64,000 nucleotides of DNA from Variovorax boronicumulans (GTDB lineage Bacteria; Pseudomonadota; Gammaproteobacteria; Burkholderiales; Burkholderiaceae_C): positions 390,764-454,763 of the forward strand of contig NZ_JAAAFX010000009.1 of NCBI RefSeq assembly GCF_019352895.1, read 5' to 3'. The notes under the pieces were generated by a model, which saw nothing but the letters and a program-made list of their open reading frames with translations, was not told where the DNA came from and made no database searches. The position numbers and the translations under genes are program-made. Below are positions 21,248-29,094 of this stretch, piece after piece (the stretch's first letter is position 1; each line of letters opens with the position of its first letter).

Positions 21248-21891
21248 AGATTCGCACCCTGTTCCTGTCGCTGCTGCTGGCCCTGGGCGCATTGCCCGGC
21301 ATGGCCCAGACCAACGCGGCCGACGGCAACGTGGACCTGGCCGCCGAGCGGGCCCGCCTGACGGCGGAGCGTGCGGCGATCGAGGCGCGCGCGCAGAAGG
21401 AGCAGGCGGCCTGCTATCAGAAGTTCGCGGTCGAGGACTGCCTGATCGACAGCCGCCGCAAGCGCCGCACGCAGGACGACGACATCAAGCGCCAGGAGGC
21501 CACGCTCAGCGACATCGATCGCCGGCGCCGTGCCGCGGCCCAGCTGAAGCGCCTCGAGGAGGCCGCCCCGCGTCCTCAGGACGATCCGGCGCAGCGCGAG
21601 CGCGCGCAGGCGGCCCAGCAGGGGCGCGAACAGCGCGCCGCCGATCACGCCAAGACCCGCGACGACGCGGCCGCACAGGCCGAGGCCAATCGCCAGAAAT
21701 TCGAGGCCAAGCAGCGCGCTCAGGCGGCCGAGCAGGCCAAGGCCGCCCGGCTGCAGGCGGCGGCACCGGAAGCCCGTGCGCGCAACGAGCGCAAGCTCCA
21801 GAAGGCGCAGGAGCATCGCGAGGCCCGCGAACGCAGCAACGCCGAGCGCGTCAAGCCGCGCTCGCCCGCGCTGCCCACACCGCCGCCCTGA
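21244..21891 (+). CDS. Uncharacterised secreted coiled-coil protein
   Basis: 215 residues, no function recognised. A signal peptide (MKIRTLFLSLLLALGALPGMA) leads a highly charged, Ala/Arg/Glu/Gln-rich chain that should form long helices or coiled coil through to a Pro-rich tail. Two cysteines (C57 and C66) lie in a compact CYQKFAVEDC element that looks like the conserved core, perhaps a disulfide-linked helical turn. Its ATG overlaps the zapE stop (ATGA), so it is the last gene of the odh operon. Composition is extreme but codon use is ordinary for this genome. Confidence 0.75.
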   Translation: MKIRTLFLSLLLALGALPGMAQTNAADGNVDLAAERARLTAERAAIEARAQKEQAACYQKFAVEDCLIDSRRKRRTQDDDIKRQEATLSDIDRRRRAAAQLKRLEEAAPRPQDDPAQRERAQAAQQGREQRAADHAKTRDDAAAQAEANRQKFEAKQRAQAAEQAKAARLQAAAPEARARNERKLQKAQEHREARERSNAERVKPRSPALPTPPP

Positions 21892-21913
21892 TCGGGGCGG
21901 CTTGCGACGAGGG

Positions 21914-21930
21914 CCGGCAGCCAGGCTGCC
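21914..21930. terminator. Possible weak hairpin terminator between convergent genes
   Basis: Inverted repeat CGGCAG/CTGCCG with a 5-base loop, in the 51-bp gap between the odh operon end and the ilvD stop. No T-run follows on either strand, so a terminator role is only suggested by position. Confidence 0.3.
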
Positions 21931-21942
21931 GACCTCGGCGGA

Positions 21943-23637
21943 TCAGTACTTGTCCAGCACGGCGCCCGAGCTCGCGCTCGAGGCGTTGAATGCGAACTTG
22001 GCCTGCACGCCACGCGTGTAGCGCGGCGCCGGTGCCGTCCAGGCTGCGCGGCGCTTGGCGATCTCGGCCTCGGGCACGTTGAGTTCGAGCACCAGCTTGT
22101 GCGCGTCGATGGTGATCGAGTCGCCTTCGTTGACGAAAGCGATGGTGCCACCGGCCGCAGCCTCGGGCGCCACGTGGCCCACCACCATGCCCCAGGTGCC
22201 GCCCGAGAAGCGGCCGTCGGTGATCAGGCCCACGCTCTCGCCCAGGCCAGCGCCGATCAGCGCGCCCGTGGGGGCCAGCATCTCGGGCATGCCCGGGCCG
22301 CCCTTGGGGCCGAGGTAGCGCAGCACCATCACGTCGCCGGCCACGATCTTGCCGGCCAGGATGGCTTCCAGCGCCGACTGCTCGTCGTCGAAGACGCGCG
22401 CCGGGCCGGTGATGACCGGGTTCTTCAGGCCGGTGATCTTGGCGACCGCGCCTTCGGGCGACAGGTTGCCCTTGAGGATCGCGAGGTGGCCTTCGCTGTA
22501 CATCGGCTTGTCGATCGGGCGGATCACGTCCTGGTCGGCGCGCGGCACGTCGGGCACGTCCTTGAGGACTTCGGCGATGGTCTGGCCGCTGATGGTGATG
22601 CAGTCGCCATGCAGCAGGCCGGCCTTCAGCAGCACCTTCATGACCTGCGGGATGCCGCCCGCCTGGTGCAGGTCGACTGCCAGGTACTTGCCCGAGGGCT
22701 TCAGGTCGCAGATCACCGGCACCTTCTTGCGCATGCGCTCGAAGTCGTCGATGGTCCAGTCGACGCCGGCCGTGTGGGCGATCGCCAGGAAGTGCAGCAC
22801 CGCGTTGGTCGAGCCGCCCGTGGCCATGATCACGGCCACCGCGTTCTCAATCGCCTTCTTGGTCACGATGTCGCGCGGCTTGAGGTCCTTCTTGATCGCC
22901 TCGATCAGCACCTTGGCCGATTCCTTGGCCGAGTTCTGCTTCTCGTCGTGCGGGTTCGCCATGGTCGAGGAATAGGGCAGCGACATGCCCAGGGCCTCGA
23001 AGGCGCTCGACATGGTGTTGGCCGTGTACATCCCGCCGCAGGAGCCGGTGCCGGGGATGGCGCGCTTCTCGATCTGCAGCAGGTCCTCGTCGCTCATGTT
23101 GCCGGCGGCGTTCTGGCCCACCGCCTCGAACACGCTCACGATGTTCAGGTCTTGGCCCTTGTAGCGGCCCGGCAGGATGGTGCCGCCGTAGACGTAGATG
23201 GCCGGCACGTTGGCGCGCAGCATGCCCATCATGCCGCCGGGCATGTTCTTGTCGCAGCCGCCGACCACCAGCACGCCGTCCATCCACTGGCCGCCGACGC
23301 AGGTCTCGATGCAGTCGGAAATGACTTCGCGGCTCACCAGCGAGAACTTCATGCCCTCGGTGCCCATGGCCATGCCGTCGGAAATCGTGGGCGTGCCGAA
23401 GACCTGGGCGTTGCCGCCGGCTTCCTCGATGCCTTCGATGGCCGCGTCGGCCAGCTTCTGCAGGCCCGAGTTGCAGGGCGTGATGGTGCTGTGGCCGTTG
23501 GCCACGCCGACCATCGGCTTCTTGAAGTCGGCTTCCTCGTAGCCCATCGCATAGAACATCGAGCGGTTGGGCGCGCGTGACTTGCCTTCGACGATGTTGG
23601 CGCTGCGGCGGTTGATCTGGAGTGCTTTGTCGGCCAT
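21943..23637 (-). CDS. ilvD: Dihydroxy-acid dehydratase
   Basis: 564 residues of the IlvD/Edd family; it dehydrates dihydroxy-isovalerate and dihydroxy-methylvalerate in valine/isoleucine synthesis. Iron-sulfur ligands sit in PCNSGL, GGCDKNMPG and GTGSCGGMYTANTM; the C-terminal half has the TDGRFSGGTWG motif. The start MADKALQINRRSANI at 23637 is the natural one; the open frame continues upstream past the divergent regulator but that part is not coding. It is transcribed away from a LysR gene 109 bp away, which is likely its regulator or a neighbour sharing the operator region. Confidence 0.96.
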   Translation of the reverse strand: MADKALQINRRSANIVEGKSRAPNRSMFYAMGYEEADFKKPMVGVANGHSTITPCNSGLQKLADAAIEGIEEAGGNAQVFGTPTISDGMAMGTEGMKFSLVSREVISDCIETCVGGQWMDGVLVVGGCDKNMPGGMMGMLRANVPAIYVYGGTILPGRYKGQDLNIVSVFEAVGQNAAGNMSDEDLLQIEKRAIPGTGSCGGMYTANTMSSAFEALGMSLPYSSTMANPHDEKQNSAKESAKVLIEAIKKDLKPRDIVTKKAIENAVAVIMATGGSTNAVLHFLAIAHTAGVDWTIDDFERMRKKVPVICDLKPSGKYLAVDLHQAGGIPQVMKVLLKAGLLHGDCITISGQTIAEVLKDVPDVPRADQDVIRPIDKPMYSEGHLAILKGNLSPEGAVAKITGLKNPVITGPARVFDDEQSALEAILAGKIVAGDVMVLRYLGPKGGPGMPEMLAPTGALIGAGLGESVGLITDGRFSGGTWGMVVGHVAPEAAAGGTIAFVNEGDSITIDAHKLVLELNVPEAEIAKRRAAWTAPAPRYTRGVQAKFAFNASSASSGAVLDKY

Positions 23638-23682
23638 GGGTTCTCTTCTCGTGGGTTGTCTTGTGGGGGAGGCTCGGCGCCA

Positions 23683-23712
23683 AGTATCCGCCCTTTGACT
23701 GATTGGTTCCAA
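23683..23712 (-). promoter_or_regulatory. Candidate ilvD promoter
   Basis: On the minus strand TTGGAA (-35, complement of 23707-23712) and GATACT (-10, complement of 23683-23688) are 18 bp apart, each matching four of six sigma-70 consensus bases. The -35 falls inside the ATTGG/CCAAT inverted repeat. Confidence 0.45.
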
Positions 23713-23748
23713 TCCATTTTTGGAGCTTGATTGATATGCTCGGCATAT
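23702..23748. promoter_or_regulatory. Two inverted repeats in the ilvD-lysR gap, candidate operators
   Basis: Repeat one is ATTGG-TT-CCAAT (23702-23713), over the candidate ilvD -35. Repeat two is ATATGC-TCG-GCATAT (23734-23748), overlapping the first two bases of the LysR start codon. Paired sites between divergent genes are the usual LysR-type arrangement, where one site serves activation and the other autorepression; binding is inferred. Confidence 0.4.
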
Positions 23749-24688
23749 GAATGAAGCCTTGATCGACCTGCGTGCCTGGCGCCAGTTCGTCGCCGTGGCC
23801 GAAGAGCTGCATTTCGGCCGCGCGGCGCTGCGCCTGCACATGACGCAGCCGCCGGTCACGCAGGCCATCGCCCAGCTCGAGAAGACGCTGGGCATCGTGC
23901 TGTTCGACCGCACCCGCAGGCGCGTGGCGCTCACGCCCGCGGGCGAGGCGCTGCTGCCCGACGTGCGCGACATGCTCGAGCGCGCGCAGGCGCTGCCGGC
24001 CCGTGCGCGCGCTGCGGCCGCGGGCGAGGTCGGGCGGGTGCGGCTGGCCTTCGTCTCGACCATCGGCTTCGAGCGGCTGCCGGTGTGGGTGCGCGAGTTC
24101 CGCGCGCTGTGCCCCGAGGTGGCGCTGGAACTGGTCGAGGCCACCGGCGACGTGCAACTCGAGGCCTTCGCGCGCGGCGAGCTCGATGCCGGCCTGATGC
24201 TGCATTCGCCCGGTTTCGCGCCGCCCGGGCTCGAGCGGCTGGTGGTGGCGCGCGAGCCGCTGGTGCTGGCACTGCCGTCCCGGCATGCGCTGGCGCAGGT
24301 CGTGGCCCCCACGCTGGCCGAGGTGCTGGACGAGCCGCTGGTGATCTTCCCGCGCCGCATCGTGCCCTCGCTGCACGACGCGATCTACGGGCTCTACCAC
24401 GCGGTCGGCCGCACACCCGTGGTGGCGCAGGAGGCGATCCAGATGCAGACCATCGTCAACCTGGTCTGGGGCGAGCTGGGCGTGGCCTGGGTGCCGGAGA
24501 GCGTGCGGCAGTTCCGGCGCGAGGGCGTGGTGTACCGCGCGGCCGCCGAGTTCGCGCCGGCCGGACGCCCGCGCCGGGCCACGCCGTTCCCGGCCTGCGA
24601 GACCAGCCTGGTCTGGCCCGCGGCGCTCGACAACCCGGCGCTGGCGCGCTTCGTCGCCTTCGTGCGGGAACGCTCGGGCAGTGCCTGA
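23747..24688 (+). CDS. LysR-family transcriptional regulator
   Basis: 313 residues with an N-terminal winged helix-turn-helix (LRAWRQFVAVAEELHFGRAALRLHMTQ in two overlapping parts, about 8-35, then VTQAIAQLEKTLGIVLFDRT) and a C-terminal periplasmic-binding-like effector domain starting near residue 90 (VRLAFVSTIGF). The effector is unknown. Divergence from ilvD across a short gap with two inverted repeats suggests it acts on ilvD and itself, but such neighbours are not always targets. The ATG overlaps an inverted repeat. Confidence 0.92.
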   Translation: MNEALIDLRAWRQFVAVAEELHFGRAALRLHMTQPPVTQAIAQLEKTLGIVLFDRTRRRVALTPAGEALLPDVRDMLERAQALPARARAAAAGEVGRVRLAFVSTIGFERLPVWVREFRALCPEVALELVEATGDVQLEAFARGELDAGLMLHSPGFAPPGLERLVVAREPLVLALPSRHALAQVVAPTLAEVLDEPLVIFPRRIVPSLHDAIYGLYHAVGRTPVVAQEAIQMQTIVNLVWGELGVAWVPESVRQFRREGVVYRAAAEFAPAGRPRRATPFPACETSLVWPAALDNPALARFVAFVRERSGSA

Positions 24689-24703
24689 GCCCGAGGCTCA
24701 GGC
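24683..24703 (+). terminator. Possible terminator hairpin at the LysR stop codon
   Basis: An 8-bp perfect stem GCCTGAGC/GCTCAGGC with a 5-base loop that includes the LysR stop codon. The downstream T content is low, so this is a weak candidate. Confidence 0.4.
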
Positions 24704-24906
24704 CGCGCCCTTGAGCTGTTGCGGGGCTCATCACCTCAGCGTGGAGGCAGGCGATGCGGCGCGGCATGGGCATGGTCCGAGTGTGGGTGGATCACGCCGT
24801 GGCCGCAACGACAACAGGCCCCCCAATCTGGCCAATTCCCCGGCGTGGCCTGGTGGTCCGACAGGGCGTGCGCCAACCGTCACATCGGCCACGGCACAAT
24901 GCCCGC

Positions 24907-25734
24907 ATGCTCATGTATCCGCAGATCGATCCGATCGCCCTTCAAATCGGGCCCGTTGCCATCCACTGGTATGGCCTGACCTACCTCGCAGCCTTCGCGC
25001 TCTTCTATTTCCTCGGCACGCGCCGGCTGCGGCACGAGCCCTTCCGCTCGCTGACCGGGCCCGGCGTCTGGAGCCGAAAGGACGTGGAGGACATCCTGTT
25101 CCTCGGCGTGATGGGCGTGATCGTCGGCGGCCGCCTGGGCTACTGCCTGTTCTACAAGCCCGGCTACTACCTCACGCATCCGCTGGAAATCCTGATGGTC
25201 TGGCAGGGCGGCATGAGCTTCCATGGCGGGCTGCTGGGCGTGATCGGCGCGATGGTGTGGTTCGCGCATTCGCGGGCCCGGCCGTTCTGGCAGGTGATGG
25301 ACTTCGTCGCGCCCTGCGTGCCGACCGGCCTGGCCGCGGGCCGGGTGGGCAACTTCATCAACGGCGAACTCTGGGGCCGCTTCTCGAGCCCGGACCTGCC
25401 CTGGGGCATGGTGTTCCCGCAGAGCGGCTCGATGCTGCCGCGCCACCCGTCGCAGGTCTACCAGTTCCTGCTCGAAGGCCTGTTGCTGTTCGTGATCCTC
25501 TGGCTCTACGCCCGCAAGGAACGCGTGCAGAGCCGGGTCGCGGCGGTGTTCCTGATCGGCTACGGCGCGATGCGCTTCATCGCCGAGTACTTCCGCGAGC
25601 CCGACGATTTCCTCGGCCTGCTGGCGCTCAACATGAGCATGGGCCAGTGGCTGTGCGTGCCGATGATCGCCTTCGGCGTCTGGCTGTACCTGAGCGCACC
25701 GGCGCGCGCCGCGCGCTCCGCCCGACGCGCCTGA
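24907..25734 (+). CDS. lgt: Prolipoprotein diacylglyceryl transferase
   Basis: 275 residues, an inner-membrane enzyme with about seven hydrophobic helices that adds diacylglycerol to the lipobox Cys of prolipoproteins. Signature elements are IHWYGLTYLAAF, GGRLGYCLFY, MSFHGGLLGV, the Lgt signature AAGRVGNFINGELWGR, and YRFIAEYFREPD-like sequence near the end (here MRFIAEYFREPDDF). ATG 24907 is preferred because its MLMYPQIDPIALQIG start matches the family; no ribosome-binding site is visible and a CACAAT six bases upstream could be a -10, hinting at a leaderless mRNA. It converges on the pseudouridine synthase 3 bp away. Confidence 0.95.
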   Translation: MLMYPQIDPIALQIGPVAIHWYGLTYLAAFALFYFLGTRRLRHEPFRSLTGPGVWSRKDVEDILFLGVMGVIVGGRLGYCLFYKPGYYLTHPLEILMVWQGGMSFHGGLLGVIGAMVWFAHSRARPFWQVMDFVAPCVPTGLAAGRVGNFINGELWGRFSSPDLPWGMVFPQSGSMLPRHPSQVYQFLLEGLLLFVILWLYARKERVQSRVAAVFLIGYGAMRFIAEYFREPDDFLGLLALNMSMGQWLCVPMIAFGVWLYLSAPARAARSARRA

Positions 25735-25737
25735 GGA

Positions 25738-26730
25738 TCAGTTTCCGAGCGACAGCGTGGTGCGAAACAGCCGCGCGTCGCCCGTCACCGGATCGGTGAA
25801 GCGCAGCGTCTGCGCCAGCAGCTGCAGCGGGTGCGCATGGTCCTCGTCGCCTTCGGCCCGCAGCACGGGGTAGACCGGGTCGTTGACGATCGGCATCCCC
25901 AGCGCCGCGCAATGCACCCGCAGCTGGTGCTTGCGGCCCGTGACCGGCGACAGCCGCAGGCGCAGCCGGCCGCCGTCGAGCGCCGCGAGTTGCTCGATGT
26001 GCGTTTCCGAATTGGCTTCGCCGGGCACCTCGCGCATGCGCATGAAAGCCAGGTCCTCGGCCAGCCGGCTGCGGTGCACCGCGGGCAGGGGCTGCGGCCC
26101 GGGCCCGTGCACGATCGCTTCGTAGGTCTTGTGCACCTCGCGTTCCGCAAAGATGCGCTGGTAGTGGCCGCGGGTGCCGGGCTCGACGCTGAACAGCACC
26201 AGGCCCGCGGTGCTGCGGTCGATGCGGTGCACCGGTGCCAAGGTGTCGATGCCCAGCCTGCGCTTGAGCCGCACCAGCAGGCTTTCCTGCAGGTACTTGC
26301 CGCCGGGCGTGACCGGCAGGAAATGCGGTTTGTCGGCCACCACCAGGTGCGCATCCTGGAACAGCAGCACCTCGTCGAAGGGCACGCGCGGTTCGTCCGG
26401 GATCTCGCGGTAGTAGTAGACGCGCCGGTGGGCGCGGTAGGGCTGGGTCCGCGTGACCGTCTCGCCGTGCTCGTCGATCACCTCGCCCGCGTCGATGCGC
26501 GCCAGCCAGGTGGCGGTGCCGACCGCGGGAAAGCGTTCGAGCAGGAAGGCCAGCACCGTCGGCCAGGCGCCGGGCGGCAGGCCGACGCAGCTGGGGCCGA
26601 CGCCGTCGCGGGTCGGCAGGGGGAGGGGGGGAGCAGGGGCGCGCACGGCATCGACTGTAGCCGTGCCGCCGGAATGGCCCAGGGTTTCCACCGGCGCCCG
26701 GCCATTGCCAGCACGAGGCGTTGTTCCCAT
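25738..26730 (-). CDS. RluA-family pseudouridine synthase
   Basis: 330 residues. The catalytic domain carries the RluA motif HRIDRSTAGLVLFS with the nucleophilic Asp, VADKPHFLPVTPGG, the later VTGRKHQLRVHCAALG motif and a C-terminal GMPIVNDPVYP segment. An N-terminal region (about 40-110) contains an S4-like GTATWLARIDAGEV stretch, but the first 40 residues are Pro/Gly-rich and poorly structured. It would isomerise a uridine in rRNA or tRNA; the exact target is not readable. Its ATG (26730) lies inside an 18-bp palindrome shared with the malonate regulator, so its expression may be influenced by that regulator. Confidence 0.9.
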   Translation of the reverse strand: MGTTPRAGNGRAPVETLGHSGGTATVDAVRAPAPPLPLPTRDGVGPSCVGLPPGAWPTVLAFLLERFPAVGTATWLARIDAGEVIDEHGETVTRTQPYRAHRRVYYYREIPDEPRVPFDEVLLFQDAHLVVADKPHFLPVTPGGKYLQESLLVRLKRRLGIDTLAPVHRIDRSTAGLVLFSVEPGTRGHYQRIFAEREVHKTYEAIVHGPGPQPLPAVHRSRLAEDLAFMRMREVPGEANSETHIEQLAALDGGRLRLRLSPVTGRKHQLRVHCAALGMPIVNDPVYPVLRAEGDEDHAHPLQLLAQTLRFTDPVTGDARLFRTTLSLGN

Positions 26731-26746
26731 AATTACGCGTAATTAT
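26729..26746. promoter_or_regulatory. Perfect 18-bp palindrome, candidate operator
   Basis: ATAATTACGCGTAATTAT reads the same on both strands; a further AATTACG half-site follows at 26751-26757, 20 bp (about two turns) from the first. It lies 121 bp upstream of the GntR gene and over the start codon of the pseudouridine synthase. GntR/FadR regulators bind short palindromes next to their own gene, so this is the best operator candidate for the malonate operon. Confidence 0.5.
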
Positions 26747-26866
26747 CGGAAATTACGGATTTGCCCTGGTGCAGACCGCCATGTCCTTTGGGCACCTCGC
26801 GTGACCTGCCATGTGCGCCCGTATGAACCCCGACAAGCCGATCCACCTGCCAGGCTGATCCACACC

Positions 26867-27535
26867 ATGCGCATCGTTGCCAATTCGCTGCACGACGAGG
26901 TCGCCACCGCGCTGAGGGAAGAGATCTTCGCGGGCGCGCTGGCACCGGGCAGTTTCCTCGACGAGGCGGCGCTGTGCGAGCGGCTGGCCATTTCGCGCAC
27001 CCCGTTGCGCGAGGCCCTGAAGGTGCTCACCGCCGAGGGCCTGCTGCGTCACGAGCCGCGCCGCGGCTGTTTCGTGGCCGAGGTGACCGAGCGCGACCTC
27101 GACGAGATCTTCCCGGTGATCTCGCTGCTCGAGGGCCGCTGTGCCTGGGAGGCGGCACGCAATGCGAGCGACGCCGACATCGCCACGCTCGAGGGCCTGC
27201 ACGACAAGCTGGTCAAGCACGCCGCGGCCAAGCGCATCACGGCCTACTACGCGACCAACCTCGTGATCCACGAGGCCATCATCACGCTGGCCGACAACCG
27301 CTGGCTGGCCCAGACCATCGGCGACCTGCGCAAGATCCTCAAGCTCGCGCGACTGCAGCAGCTCAACGCCCCCGGCCGGCTGGCACAGAGCCTGTCGGAA
27401 CACCTGGCCGTGTTCGCGGCGCTCAAGGCGCGCGACAGCGACGGCGCCGAGGCCGCGATGCGCACCCATCTCCACCGCCAGCGCGAAGCCCTGCGCGCCG
27501 TGGCGCTTCAACAGAAATCGAGGTTGGCTTCATGA
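26867..27535 (+). CDS. GntR-family (FCD-type) regulator of the malonate operon
   Basis: 222 residues: an N-terminal winged helix (SLHDEVATALREEIFAGALA, then LAISRTPLREALKVL, about 5-70) and an FCD-type all-helical effector domain (about 80-210) with the His-rich metal/ligand site suggested by NLVIHEAI and HLHRQREAL. Being first in the operon and overlapping the decarboxylase start (ATGA) it very likely controls malonate use, as MatR does in rhizobia. The ATG 26867 begins the recognisable domain; no strong ribosome-binding site is visible. Confidence 0.88.
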   Translation: MRIVANSLHDEVATALREEIFAGALAPGSFLDEAALCERLAISRTPLREALKVLTAEGLLRHEPRRGCFVAEVTERDLDEIFPVISLLEGRCAWEAARNASDADIATLEGLHDKLVKHAAAKRITAYYATNLVIHEAIITLADNRWLAQTIGDLRKILKLARLQQLNAPGRLAQSLSEHLAVFAALKARDSDGAEAAMRTHLHRQREALRAVALQQKSRLAS

Positions 27536-29010
27536 ATGCTTCCACCTGGCTCACGCGCAGCGTGTCGCGATTGCGCCCCGATGCCGCACCGGCGGCCGAA
27601 CCCGAAAAGGAGGTCGCATCCTCTTCCTCGTCGGCCCCAGTGAAGAAGAAGGCCGCGTTGCCGCCACGCACGCTGAACGAGCGCCTCGAGGCCACGCTTC
27701 GCCGTCATGGCGAAGCGATGGCGCCACGTGCGCTGCGGCGTGCGCTGACCGAGCTTCAATCGGTGGTCGATGCGCGCGTCAGCGAGGTCGAGGCCGGTCG
27801 GCGCGCCTGCGAAGTCATGCGCTGGTATGCCGCGCTCGACGCAGCCGAGCGGCGCGACGTCTGGCTGCTGATCAGCGAGCGCTTCGCGCCCGATGCCAAG
27901 AAGCTCAGCAGCGCGCGCGCGCGCCACGAGGCCGCGGTCGGCACCCTCGACGAAGGGCAGGCCGAGGTGCACCTGCGCCGCGCGCTGGCCTCGCCGCGCG
28001 CGCGCCTGTTGCAGCGCTTCACCATCGACCCCGACGGCATGCGCTTCCTGATCGACCTGCGCGCCGAACTGCTGCCGCAGGTCAAGGGCGAGCGCCGCTT
28101 CGTGCCGCTCGACGCCGAGCTCGAACACCTGTTCTCGACCTGGTTCGACGTGGCCTTCCTCGACCTGCGCCGCATCAGCTGGGATTCGCCGGCCTCGCTG
28201 ATCGAGAAATTGATCCAGTACGAGGCGGTGCACGACATCAAGAGCTGGGCCGACGTGAAGAACCGGCTCGACAGCGATCGCCGCTGCTACGGATTCTTCC
28301 ACCCGCGCCTGCCCGACGTGCCGCTGATCTTCGTGGAGGTGGCGCTGGTCGACCACCTGAGCGACGGCATCGTGCCGCTGCTCGACGAGGCCGCGGCGCT
28401 GGCCACCGCGGACAAGGCCAGCACCGCGATCTTCTATTCGATCAGCAACACGCAGAGCGGCCTGCGCGGCGTGAGCTTCGGCGATTCGCTGATCAAGCGC
28501 GTGGTCGAGACGCTGCAGGCCGAGTTCCCGCGGCTCAAGGTGTTCGCGACGCTGTCGCCGATCCCGGGCTTTCGCCCCTGGCTGGCCAAGCACGCGGGCG
28601 AGATGCTGGCGCGGCTCGACGACAAGCGCGCGCGCGCCCTGGGGCAATCGCTGGGCTCCCTGCCGCCCACCCCGGAGCGTCTGCTGGCCGCGGCCGACGA
28701 TGCGCTGGCGTTCGACGCCAGATCGCCCGTGCGCCAGATGCTGCTGCAGTGCGCGGCCGAGTACCTGGGCCGTGCGACGGTCGACGGCAAGCCGGTCGAT
28801 CCGGTGGCGCGCTTCCATCTCGGCAACGGCGCACGGGTCGAGCGCCTCAACTGGGCGGGTGACCCGTCCAGCAAGGGCGTCAAGCAGGCCTATGGGCTCA
28901 TGGTCAACTACCTCTACGATCTCAAGCGGCTCGACAAGCACCGCGCGCTGCTGGCCCAGGGCAAGGTGGCGGTCTCGGGCGACATCGACAGCCTGTTCCT
29001 CAAGGCTTGA
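27532..29010 (+). CDS. matA: Malonyl-CoA decarboxylase
   Basis: 492 residues with the N-terminal helical MCD domain (about 85-180, RRDVWLLISERF) and the C-terminal acetyltransferase-like catalytic domain. The conserved active-site regions are ISNTQSGLRGVSFGDSL (catalytic Ser) and ARFHLGNGARVERLNW (catalytic His), with the terminal YLYDLKRLDKH segment also typical. It converts malonyl-CoA to acetyl-CoA and CO2. Start overlaps the regulator stop (ATGA). Residues 1-60 are low-complexity and Ser/Ala/Pro/Lys-rich, a linker before the fold. The product is cytoplasmic. Confidence 0.94.
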   Translation: MNASTWLTRSVSRLRPDAAPAAEPEKEVASSSSSAPVKKKAALPPRTLNERLEATLRRHGEAMAPRALRRALTELQSVVDARVSEVEAGRRACEVMRWYAALDAAERRDVWLLISERFAPDAKKLSSARARHEAAVGTLDEGQAEVHLRRALASPRARLLQRFTIDPDGMRFLIDLRAELLPQVKGERRFVPLDAELEHLFSTWFDVAFLDLRRISWDSPASLIEKLIQYEAVHDIKSWADVKNRLDSDRRCYGFFHPRLPDVPLIFVEVALVDHLSDGIVPLLDEAAALATADKASTAIFYSISNTQSGLRGVSFGDSLIKRVVETLQAEFPRLKVFATLSPIPGFRPWLAKHAGEMLARLDDKRARALGQSLGSLPPTPERLLAAADDALAFDARSPVRQMLLQCAAEYLGRATVDGKPVDPVARFHLGNGARVERLNWAGDPSSKGVKQAYGLMVNYLYDLKRLDKHRALLAQGKVAVSGDIDSLFLKA

Positions 29011-29094
29011 GCGCCGATTTTTCGACGGGCCGATTTCCACGGCGTGCCGACGGCCCCGGCACATGAGCGTTGCATAAAAACAGGAGACAAGACA

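Noticed and set aside
24754..24906. In-frame upstream extension of lgt
   Set aside because: The added residues are not Lgt-like, and the family start MLMYPQIDP is at 24907.
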